Assembly (NCBI GenBank): GCA_037447655.1
Contig: JBBHKE010002359.1
Location: 17,221-43,642 of the forward strand
Direction of reading: 5' to 3'
From: Zygnema cylindricum
Taxonomy: Eukaryota; Streptophyta; Zygnematophyceae; Zygnematales; Zygnemataceae
Length of the DNA: 26,422 nucleotides
Each line of letters opens with the position of its first letter. Positions within the stretch are counted from its first letter, which is position 1. The translations under genes were made by a program, and so were the position numbers. This document shows positions 17,290 through 26,422 of this stretch, piece by piece. The notes under the pieces were generated by a model that made no database searches, had not been told where the DNA came from, and saw only the letters and a program-made list of their open reading frames with translations.

Positions 17290-18880
17290 CTGACATGAAT
17301 ATGTTAAGCACGCCAACATCACCAATTCTAGGAATGAACAAATTTGTGATGTAAAAATAAAATTGTCTATCAATATCTCATATTGACAGCAAAATAACCA
17401 GAGTCATTATCTGATGCCTGAGCATATTTCTCTCAATGAGTTTCCAATGTCGGAATAGGGTCGAGGATTCATTGCCTAATACGGACATGACAAATGTCAA
17501 ACAAAAATCTTATATATCAATATCTGAATACAAGCAATCAACATTGAATGTCAACAACACAATGATCGACAGTTAATCTCTCACATCAACAATATATATT
17601 CCAGATTTTAGAACTATGTTGACAATACAAATTCCTAAAACGTGTCTATAATCGTAGCCTTCAAATTCCCGTTGATGTTCCTATTATATCGACATCTGAA
17701 TCAGTCTTCAATAAGACAATTTGTGCCTTAGGAAAAAAGTTAAGCTCGCTCATAAATATATGACAAAAAAACACAATTAGTGTTGGTGATTCACAATGAA
17801 GATGAGTTTGGCCTTATGATCTCATTTCCCCTAAGCCATTTGGCGTCTCTCTCATGCAAACCTGAGTTGTCTACGTATGCAATCTCGTAGTGTGTTCACT
17901 ACCGTCAATCTCACTCTCTGAATAATTTTTTTTGATTTTTATCCCATTGAGTATCTACGTAATTTGGTATCAATTATGTTTATAAATGACTTCCATTACA
18001 AAAATAAAGGATACCGGCTTAGCTAACAAAAAAAAAATCATTTATCACAGGCTGGTTCCAAAAGATAATAACTTAAACTGTTAAGGGTCATTTAGTGTCG
18101 GTTATCTTTTTCGTGTCTCCTGGTTCCGTCCGTACTTTTCATTTAATGCGTCGGTCCCCTTATAACGCCCTACATACAAGTCCTTTGGGCGACAGTCTTT
18201 TTTGTCCTACGTCTGTTTATTTCTCCTTCTCTTGATTATCTTTTATGTTATTAATTGTGTCGTGGTACTCTACGTCATAACTTAAGGTCTTAATTACTCT
18301 TGTACATTCCGCCCTAAAGTCATTTATTTAGAATCTAGACTACATTTATTAGAATCTAGTCTTAAAGTCAATCTCTTAGAATATCGAAAACATTTATTAG
18401 AATCTAGACTAGGATCCCTTTTGTTACAGCGCACCAAAGAGCGCTTAGACTCAACTGTGTAATTTGTATATAAGTGACTTTTTCATTCAATGAAATCATC
18501 CCAAATACGAATCAATTTCACTTTTGAATGCATTGATCTTTATCTTTTGTTAAATTTCATAGCATCCGCCAATCCACCTAAAATATAAACCACATAAAGA
18601 AATCTATGTACTTTATTAGCTCGTGGCTGAATATTGGACATGAAAGCATACAACAAAGATGATTTTTATATATGTAGAACAGTTGCAAATGAGAAGATTG
18701 GACCAATTTGTGCACTTAGGGCATGCTAGTACATCTTTTTTGCGTTGTTCCAAAACATTGAGAAAACAAAAGGTAACAACAATTTTCTTAGAAAACACAT
18801 GTTTTTCCTAAAGGATTATACATTTTGAATAAATATTCACAACCTTACAAGACAATACTCTATAGTAAAAAAAATGTAGT
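17290..18880. other. Mostly featureless; possible old LTR fragment
   Basis: No exon or RNA gene was seen. 18460-18505 has tataagtgac followed by ttcattcaatgaaat, a TATA box plus a tail like those near the end of many plant copia LTRs. The motif atttattagaatcta recurs near 18345 and 18391, with a variant at 18324. No matching second LTR or PBS is present, so the LTR idea stays weak. Confidence 0.3.
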
Positions 18881-20711
18881 TTCCGTATCCACACATCCTA
18901 TCTCCGTATCCACACTTCCTATCTCCGTATCTACACCTCCTATCTCCGTATCCACACCTCCCATCTCCGTATCGTCACCTCCCATCTCCATATACACACC
19001 TCCTATCTCCGTATCCACACCCCCCATCTTTGTATCCACACCTCCCATCTCTATATCCACACCTCCTATCTCCGTATCCACACCTCCAATCTCCGCATCC
19101 ACACCTTCTATCTCCGTATCCACACCTCCCATCTGTGTATCCACACCTCGTATCTCCGTATCCACACCTCCCAACTCCGTATCCACAACTCCTATCTTCG
19201 TATCCACACCTCCCATCTCCGTATCCAAACCTTATATCTCCATTTCCACACCTCGTATCTCCGTATCAGCACCTCTTATCTCTGTATCCACACCTCTTAT
19301 CTTCGTATCCACACATCCAATCTCCGTATCCACACCCCCCATCTTTGTATCCAAACCTCCTATCTCCATATCCACACCTCTTATCTCCGTATCCACACCT
19401 TCTATCTCCGTATCCACACCTCCTATCTCTGTATCCACACCTCCTATCTCCGTATCACCACCTCCTATTTGCGTATCCACACCTTCTATCTCTGTACCCA
19501 CACCCCCTATCTCCGTATCAACACCTCCTATCTCCGTATTCACACCTTATATCTTCGTATCCACACCTCCTATCTCTGTATCCACACCTCCTATCTCCGT
19601 ATCCACACCTCCTATCTCCGTATCCACACTTCCTATCTCCGTATCCACACCTCCTATCTCCGTATCCACACCTCCTATCTCCGTATCCACACCTCCTATC
19701 TCCGTATCCACACCTCCTATCTCCGTATCCACACCTCCTATCTTTGTATCCACACCTCCCATCTCTGTATCAACACCTCCTATATCCGTATCCACACCTC
19801 CTATCTCCGTATCCACACCTCCTATCTCCACATCCACACCTCGAATCTCCGTATCCACACCTCCCATCTCTGTATCAACACCTCCTATCTTTATATCAAC
19901 ACCTCCTATCTCCGTATCCACACCTCTTATCTCCGTATCCACACCTCTTATCTCCGTATCCACACCTCCTATCCCCAAATCCACACCTCCTATCTCCGTA
20001 TCCACACCTCCCATCTCTATATCAACACCTCCTATCTCCGTATCCACACCTCCTATCTTCGTATCCACACCTCCTATCTATGTATCCATACCTCCAATCT
20101 CCGTATCCACACCTCCAATGTTTCTATCAACACCTCCTATCTTCGTATCCACACCTCCTAACTCCGTATACACACCTCTTATCTCCGTATCCACATCTCT
20201 CATCTTTGTATCAACACCTCCTATCTTTGTATCAGCACCTCCTTTCTCCGTATCCACACCTCATATCTCCGTATCCACACCTCCTATCTCCGTATCCACA
20301 CCCCCTATCTTTGTATCCACACCTTCTATCTCTGTATCCACACCTCCCATCTCCGTATCCACACCTCCTATCTGCGTATCCACACCTCCTATCTCCGTAA
20401 CCACACCTCCTATCTGTGTATCAACTCCTCCCATCTTCGTATCCACACCTCCTATCTCCGTATCCACACCTCCTATCTCCGTATCCACACCTCCCATCTC
20501 TGTATCCACACCTCCTATCTCCGTATCCACACCTCTTATCTCCGTATCCCCAACCTCCTATCTCTGTATTGACACCTTCTATCTCTGTATCCACACCTCC
20601 CATCTCCGTTTCCACACCTCCTATCTCCGTATCCAAACCTCCCATCTCCGTATCCACACCTCCTTTCTCCATATCCACACCTCCTATCTCCGCATCCACA
20701 CCTCCCATCTG
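18881..20711. repeat. 21-bp minisatellite, left block
   Basis: About 87 units of 21 bp, consensus cctcctatctccgtatccac plus a. The unit is a multiple of three and lacks stops in nearly all frames, so it reads Ile-Ser-Val-Ser-Thr-Pro-Pro, Leu-Leu-Ser-Pro-Tyr-Pro-His and other heptads on one strand, and Gly-Val-Asp-Thr-Glu-Ile-Gly on the other. Single-base indels, for example near 20550, shift the frame. These points speak against a protein. It is interrupted at 20711 by the copia element. Confidence 0.93.
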
Positions 20712-21766
20712 TAGAAATTAATGGTCTTTTAAAGTATTTTCTAGGTCTGAATAGAAATAAGAAAGATGCCGAGGCAGTCTACCTCTAACTTCTCTCTCCA
20801 ACTCTCAAACTTGTCGCAGTCACTGAGAAATTCGAGAGGGAGCTAGAGCCATGGCTACCTAGGCTATCCAGAGGTTTACGGGAAAATATATTTTAGTTAG
20901 GGGTTTAATTTACAAAAAGATATTTGCTGGCCACAGGATTTGATCCTGGTAACTACCGGCCGGCAGACAGTCGGTAGCCGGTAGCCTTAGCTGTTAAGTC
21001 TAGAAGTAGTGTTATGTATTATAGGGTTTGATAATTATTTAAACATATATACGTAGAAAAGTTCATTTAACTATAAATGATTACAGGCGACATATATCCA
21101 GTAAATGTAAAAGTACGGATTCCGGTACGGATAAGAAACCAATACCGCGCATTTATTTCTTTAGTGAAACAAATACCGCGCATGTATTTATTACGGCTAC
21201 GATTAAATGTGAATTTAATCGGACGGTCGGAATTAACGCCGAGATCGCGGAAGAGGATTTCGGCGGTTTGTGGTCATCGCCGCATCGGATGACACGTGGC
21301 GGAATGACATTGGATCGCGGCATCTCCGAGGATTAAAAGAGCGAATCCGGACATACCACGTGTCGACATTTAGGCCATGTCGTACAATGGCCGTACATAA
21401 AGTACACCGGCAACTGTACTTTTGTGTACGAAACTGAAATCTGATTGGCTCTGTACATCAGTAGATAGAGTATGTGAGAGAGATAGGACTTAAAAAAATT
21501 AGAAGATAGAACCCTCTCTCCCAGAGAGCTTCTGTACAAAAGGTCAACTTTGACCCTCTACAACTTACTGCTCAGGGGAGCAAATTTAGAGATTCTTTTT
21601 GCTATCCACTCAGGGGAGTCTTGCCTTCACAGGGGAGAAAATTGGTGAGAGTTATTGTCTACCAGGGTGGCATTTGATTTTGCTGAAACACAAAGGGGTC
21701 ACGGTTATCCTAGAGGCTTCTTGGAAGCTGTCCACTCTGAAGACTTATGGAGGTCTCAAAGTTTCA
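20712..21766 (+). repeat. Copia left LTR
   Basis: It starts tgtagaaattaatgg and ends ggtctcaaagtttca. It contains a strong stem (ctaccggc ... gccggtag, about 20960-20985) and the dyad caggat/atcctg just before it. Both are kept in the right LTR. Open frames in it are short and not shared in the other LTR. Confidence 0.95.
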
Positions 21767-22350
21767 GATCTTTTTGCGAAAAAAGGTTTTGGGGGATAGT
21801 GAGTGGATGGTTGGGGCGTCCATCAAGTCTTGGAATTCTTCCAGGGTTTGGAGGAAGCAGATTCACCAGGAAAGAGGATTCACCTTCAACAGAGGAATTA
21901 AAGGAAGGAGAGGTGGTGGACAAAGGAAAGGAGAAGGAGGCGACCACACCAATAACAACTGGTTCAGCATTCATGTTACCTATTCCGAGGAACGAGGAGA
22001 ATGATACTGAAACCTGGGACTTCAACAATATGGCGGCAAAGCAATTTATGCTACGCCATCTCACTCAAGGAATTGCATGTCCTCATTTGCAGGTAGAAAG
22101 GGCATCCGATCTTTGGATGGCTCTCATAGAGATGTACCGAAGTGGTACGATTCAGCAACAACAGTTTGCTGATCAGAAAGTTAAGGAGTATGTATACAAA
22201 GGGGGGAAGATGTTGGATTTTTGCAATGAGCTTGCTACACTCTTCATGGAGCTAGAGAGTGCGGGAAAAGATTTTAGTGAAAAAGAAAAGGTTAACTGTT
22301 TACTAATGAAGTTACCCGATGAGTTCGAGAACATAGTCAACCGTGTGTAG
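21767..22350 (+). pseudogene. Copia gag, broken
   Basis: An open frame from the LTR edge to a TAG at 22348. It has a typical copia Gag (UBN2-like) body: ETWDFNNMAAKQFMLRHLTQ, a DLWMALIEMY segment and a LLMKLPDEFENIVNRV ending. The TAG stands where the family often has Trp, and Gag homology continues after it. About 100 bases on, near 22450, the frame shifts by one base before the zinc-knuckle part. Two lesions therefore separate Gag from its C-terminal part. No good start codon lies near the LTR, so the N-terminus is uncertain. Confidence 0.8.
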
Positions 22351-22451
22351 GACTTGCCGGACTCAAGGTGGATATGGAACTCAGTGGTAGGGATGACCCT
22401 CGTTCGGGAGAATACGATTGAGTTCGAAGGGGAGGAAAGAGTGGCCAAGCC

Positions 22452-24122
22452 TTGGCAACTGCGACCGATTGGAGGAACAAGGATTCCCAGAAACCGGTCG
22501 GAAACTATGGGGGGAGGGAGCAAAAAAATCAGACCGACGAGTTCGGACCAAGGGCTCCCAAAGGTTTATGTCATTTTTGTAAGAAACTTGGGCACTATAT
22601 GGCAGAGTGCACTAAGCTAACCGAGCTTTGGTTAAAGGAGGGGCAGACCGATGGTACCCCGAGAGGAAAAAAAAAGGCCCTTGTGACACAGGTACATGGG
22701 GCGGAATCCGAGGACGAGGACGATGAGCTCCATTTAGATGAGGAGTTGGAGGCGAAAAACGAGATCGAAATACCACGAAGGCAGAAATGTGCTTACGGTG
22801 GATTGAAAGGTGAAGCAGGCTGGATTGTAGTTTCAAGTGCCTCCATGCACATGTGTAAGGATAGGCACCTGTTCACTAAGATAAGAAATATTCCCACCGT
22901 AGAGATAGAGTACGGGGATGGGAGGATAGTCACCACTACTCTTGTAGGATCGGTAGATTTGAAAGTATTAGTAGAAGGAAAGACATCCATATTAACATTC
23001 TCCGATGTATTGTTTATTCCGGAGCTGAACAAAAACCTCATCTCTACATCCGTATTAGATGATAAGGGTTTTGGTACTAGCACTAGGGAAGGAGTCTTTA
23101 CTGCTAGTTTTGAGGAGGATGTCTATTTCATTGCCGAGAAAGGTAGCCATGGGAGGTTTAGGCTGCTTTTAAGTAATGAAAAGAAGAAACTTTATTATGA
23201 TGGTGTTCATGATATTATGATGTGGCATAAGAGGCTTGGGCATGTGAATCTAGACAAGTTAAGAGAGATGAAAAAGATGGGAGTGGTGGAAGGGATTAAG
23301 TTTAGTGAGAATGATAATATAAGTGATTGTAGTGGATGTGCTCAAGGTAAAACACACAGATTACCCTTTCCTAAAACAGCCACCTATAAGGGGGAAAAAA
23401 TTCTAGATCTAGTACACACAGATATTTGGGGACCAGCTAAAGTGCCCTCACCGAGGGGGAAGAGATTTATGATGACTATCACTGATGATTGGTCTCCGTA
23501 TTCCCGTGTGTATTTTTTGAAAAACAAGTCCGAAGCTCAGGATTGTTTTAGACAATATAAAGCATGGAGGGAAAAACTTCATGAAACTCCAATCAAGAGA
23601 ATAAAGAGTGACAATGGTGGAGGGTATACTTCTAACCAGTTTGAGGATTTTCTGAGGGAAGATGGGGTCCAACACCAAAAGACAGTTCCAGAAATCCCGG
23701 AACAGAATGGGGTAGCTGAAAGGTTAAATAGAACACTAAGTGATAGTGCTCAAAGTATGTTGTCAGATAAGAAGATAAGAAAATGGTTTTGGGCTGAAGC
23801 AATGAACTGTGCTAATTACCACAAAAATAGAGTTCTTACTTCAGCTATAAAAGATCAAACACCTTATGAGAGATGGACAGGCCGGAAACCAGACTTCTCT
23901 CACTTAAAGGTTTCCGGCAGTCAAGTATTCACTCTAGATACAGATCGGTCCAATTGGAAGCTAGATCCTAAAGGAAAACCTGGATACTTATTAGGATATG
24001 ATGAAGATGTTAAAGGATATAGAGTTTACGATCTAAAAAGGGAAGATATAATCTTAGTTAAGCATCTAGTAGTTATGGATGAAGGAAAGTCTGTGGATCC
24101 CTTCAAGTATACAAAGTCATAA
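22452..24122 (+). CDS. Copia Gag C-terminus / protease / integrase ORF
   Basis: 556 codons from the first codon of this frame (TTG, so probably not a true start). Order of domains: CCHC zinc knuckle at residues 40-53 (C40, C43, H48, C53); protease region near 124-135, where the usual Asp-Ser-Gly-Ala is Val-Ser-Ser-Ala with the catalytic Asp replaced at 127; GAG-pre-integrase with H259, H264, C293, C296; integrase core with D324, D387, E423 in D-35-E spacing; and a C-terminal integrase part to residue 556. The stop comes where the linker to reverse transcriptase would begin. The integrase looks complete, but the protease is likely inactive. Confidence 0.9.
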   Translation: MATATDWRNKDSQKPVGNYGGREQKNQTDEFGPRAPKGLCHFCKKLGHYMAECTKLTELWLKEGQTDGTPRGKKKALVTQVHGAESEDEDDELHLDEELEAKNEIEIPRRQKCAYGGLKGEAGWIVVSSASMHMCKDRHLFTKIRNIPTVEIEYGDGRIVTTTLVGSVDLKVLVEGKTSILTFSDVLFIPELNKNLISTSVLDDKGFGTSTREGVFTASFEEDVYFIAEKGSHGRFRLLLSNEKKKLYYDGVHDIMMWHKRLGHVNLDKLREMKKMGVVEGIKFSENDNISDCSGCAQGKTHRLPFPKTATYKGEKILDLVHTDIWGPAKVPSPRGKRFMMTITDDWSPYSRVYFLKNKSEAQDCFRQYKAWREKLHETPIKRIKSDNGGGYTSNQFEDFLREDGVQHQKTVPEIPEQNGVAERLNRTLSDSAQSMLSDKKIRKWFWAEAMNCANYHKNRVLTSAIKDQTPYERWTGRKPDFSHLKVSGSQVFTLDTDRSNWKLDPKGKPGYLLGYDEDVKGYRVYDLKREDIILVKHLVVMDEGKSVDPFKYTKS

Positions 24123-24302
24123 AAATCAGATTTGAGTCAAAAAAATCGGATGACTTTCAGCTTCCTAACTATCCAGGTTTTAGAGAAGATCACATTCTTG
24201 CAGGTTTAAATCAGACCGAAAAAGACTCGGCTGTGGAAACTGCAGTAACAACTCTACCCAAAGCGGAAGACGTGGTGGTAATTGATTCTGAATCAAGATA
24301 TG

Positions 24303-24377
24303 ATGACCAAACCTGTACCTTCCCCTAAGCTAATTTTCTGTCAGGAGAAGTGTGGTCTGAAATTAAAGATTAACTAG
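24303..24377 (+). pseudogene. RNase H tail left by the RT deletion
   Basis: 24 codons and TAG reading MTKPVPSPKLIFCQEKCGL then KLKIN. Thr-Lys-Pro-x-Pro-x-Pro-Lys is the usual end of copia RNase H. It lies about 180 bp after the integrase ORF, where about 1.5-2 kb of reverse transcriptase and RNase H would be expected, and marks the right side of an internal deletion. Confidence 0.75.
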
Positions 24378-24382
24378 AAAAT

Positions 24383-24390
24383 AAGGGGAG
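24383..24390 (+). other. Polypurine tract of the copia element
   Basis: aaggggag directly before the right LTR, the position and composition of a plus-strand primer. Confidence 0.75.
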
Positions 24391-25447
24391 TGTAGAAATT
24401 AATGGTCCGTTTAAAGTATTTTCTAGGTCTAAATTGAATATAGAAAGAAGCCGAGGCAGTCTACCTCTAACTTCTCTCTCCAACTCTCAAACTTGTCGCA
24501 GTCACTGAGAAATTAGAGAGGGAGCTAGAGCCATGGCTACCCAGGCTATCCAAAGGTTTACGGGAAAATATATTTTAGTTAGGGGTTTAATTTACTAAAA
24601 GATATTTGCCGGCCACAGGATTTGATCCTGGTACCTACCGGCCGGCAGACAGCCGGTAGCCGGTAGCCTTAGCTGTTAAGTCTAGAAGTAGTGTTACGTA
24701 TTATAGGGTTTGATAATTATTTAAACATATATACGTAGAAAAGTTCATTTAACTATAACTCATTACGGGAGATATATATCCAGTAAATGTAAAAATACGG
24801 ATTCCGGTACGGATAAGAAACCAATACCGCGCATTTATTTCTTTAGTGAAACAAATACCACGCATGTATTTATTACGGCTACGATTAAATGTGAATTTAA
24901 TCGGACGGCTGGAATTAACGCCGAGATCGCGGAAGAGGATTTCGGTGTTTTGTGGTCATCGCCACATCGGATGACACGTGGCGGAATGACATTGGATCGC
25001 GGCATCTCCGAGGATTAAGGGAGCGAATCCGGACATACCACGTGTCGACATTTAGGCCATCTCGTACAATGGCCGTACATTAAGTACACCGGCAGCTGTA
25101 CTTTTTTGTACGAAACTGAAATCTGATTGGCTCCGTACATTAGTAGATAGAGTCTGTGAGAGAGATAGGACTTAAAAATATTAGAAGATAGGACGCTCTC
25201 TCCCAGAGAGCTTTTGTACAAAAGGTCAACTTTGACTCTCCATAACTTACTACTCAGAAGAGCAAATTCAGAGATTCTTTTTGCTATCAACTCAAGGGAG
25301 TCTTCTCTTCACAAGGGTGAAGTTCGTCAGAGTTTTTGTCTGCCACGGTGACAGTTATTTTTGCTGAAACACAAAGGGGTCAAGGTTATCCTAGAGGCTT
25401 CTTCGAAGCTGTCCACTCTGAGGACTTATGGAGGTCTCAGAGTTTCA
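24391..25447 (+). repeat. Copia right LTR
   Basis: It aligns to the left LTR over its full length with scattered substitutions and a few small indels. It is preceded by the purine run aaggggag at 24383-24390, the likely polypurine tract for plus-strand priming. Confidence 0.95.
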
Positions 25448-26422
25448 CCATCTCCCTATCCACACCTCCCATCTCCGTATCCACACCTCCTATCTCCGTA
25501 TCCACATCTCCTATCTTCATGTCCACACCTCCTATCTACAAATCCACAACTCCTTTCTCCGTATCCACACCTTCAATCTCCGTATCCACACCTCCTATCT
25601 CCGTATCCACACCTCTTATCTCCATATCCACACCCCCTATCTTTGTATCCACACCTCCTATCGCCGTATCCACACCTCCCATCTCCATATCCACACCTCC
25701 AATCTGCATATCCACACCTCCAATCTCCGTATCCACACCTCTTATCTCGGAATCCACACCTCTTATCTCTATAACCACACCTTCTATGTCCGTATCCCCA
25801 CCTCCTATCTCCTTATCTGCACCTCATATCTTTGTATCCACACCTCCTATCTCCGTATCCACACCTTTTATCTCCGTATCCACACCTCCTATCTCTGTAT
25901 CCACACCTCCAATCTCCGTATCCACACCTCTATCTCCGTATCCACACCTCCCATCTTCGTATCCACACCTTCTATCTCTGTATCCACACTTTATATCTCC
26001 GTATCAACACCTCCTATCTCCGTATCCCCAACCTTCTATCCCCGTATCCGCACCTCTTATCTGCGTATCCACACCTCCTATCTTCGTATCCACACCTCCT
26101 ATCTCCGTATCCACACCTCTTATCTCCGTATCCACACCTCCTATCTCCGTATCCACACCCCCCATCTTTGTATCCACACCTCCTATCTCCGTATCCACAC
26201 CTCCCATCTCCGTTTCCACACCTCCAATCTGCATATCCACACCTCCAATCTCCGTATCCACACCTCCTATCTCGGTATCCACACCTCCTATCTTTGTAAC
26301 CACACCTCTTATCTCTGTATCCCCACCTCCTATCTCCTTATCTGCACCTCCTATCTCCGTATCCACACCTCCTATTTCCGTATTCACACCTCCGATCTCC
26401 GTATCCACACCTCCCACTTCGT
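25448..26422. repeat. 21-bp minisatellite, right block (runs off the window)
   Basis: About 46 units of the same 21-bp repeat, resuming after the copia element and reaching the window edge. It contains a higher-order repeat of 25 units: about 25633-25830 recurs 525 bp later with the same rare variants. Confidence 0.93.

Larger units (their letters stand above)
20712..25447 (+). mobile_element. Ty1/copia LTR retrotransposon, RT-deleted, with target duplication
   Basis: 4736 bp. It has a left LTR of 1055 bp, an internal part of 2624 bp and a right LTR of 1057 bp, both LTRs running TG...CA. The 5-bp duplication ccatc is at 20707-20711 and 25448-25452, inside the 21-bp minisatellite. The order protease-integrase identifies Ty1/copia. 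Reverse transcriptase and most of RNase H are missing. The LTRs differ at roughly 6-7% of positions by eye, so the insertion is not recent. No clear initiator-tRNA primer site follows the left LTR. Confidence 0.95.

Noticed and set aside
18825-20714. Long plus-strand frame of about 629 codons rich in Ser, Thr and Pro as a protein gene
   Set aside because: It is the 21-bp minisatellite read in one frame. Other frames and the other strand are just as open, units contain indels, and no non-repeat domain is attached.
21077-21292. 71-codon frame in the copia left LTR
   Set aside because: The same region of the right LTR has changes that do not preserve the frame, so it is an LTR sequence and not a gene.
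18881-26422. CRISPR array
   Set aside because: The units are contiguous without unique spacers, and the context is eukaryotic.

Overview
This is a eukaryotic nuclear window, AT-rich and dense with repeats, most likely from a plant or streptophyte alga. The reasons are a Ty1/copia LTR retrotransposon, a plant-like tRNA-Val(AAC), families of TA-flanked MITEs, and a spliced gene whose exons match plant SPO11-2. The species itself cannot be read from the sequence.

The main gene is on the minus strand between about 13581 and 7302. It has no long ORF because its exons are only 52-141 bp and its introns are low-complexity. Ten exons can be placed, each with GT/AG borders and with phases that agree across neighbouring placed exons. 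Together they read as a SPO11 / topoisomerase VI subunit A protein, closest to plant SPO11-2. They include the catalytic tyrosine region, the TOPRIM core and the C-terminal end with a stop codon. Two expected pieces were not found intact: the exon carrying the TOPRIM glutamate (between 10532 and 9743) and the exon after the Asn-Pro-Phe-Gly motif (between 8740 and 7713). The introns contain decayed partial copies of the neighbouring exons and long polypurine hexamer tracts, which are pyrimidine on the gene strand.

Layout. 1-800 holds little except a palindrome-rich, truncated MITE. 840-1400 is a degenerate ~120-bp tandem repeat rich in CGTAC. 1667-5357 is a MITE cluster interleaved with a 49-bp tandem array. 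5728-5801 is tRNA-Val. 6361-6597 is a 12-bp minisatellite. 7302-13581 is the SPO11-like gene. 14581-15722 has two more MITEs. 15816-15888 is a tRNA-like pseudogene. 15890-16910 is a remnant of a minus-strand LTR retroelement, recognised by its primer-binding site. 17290-18880 is mostly featureless. 18881-26422 is a 21-bp minisatellite, split by a 4.7-kb copia element (20712-25447) with 5-bp target duplications.

The copia element has two LTRs, a broken gag, and an ORF with zinc knuckle, altered protease, GAG-pre-integrase and a complete DDE integrase. Reverse transcriptase and most of RNase H are deleted, so it cannot move by itself. No MITE here encodes a transposase. The only candidate cellular protein gene is the SPO11-like locus, and whether it is intact is open.
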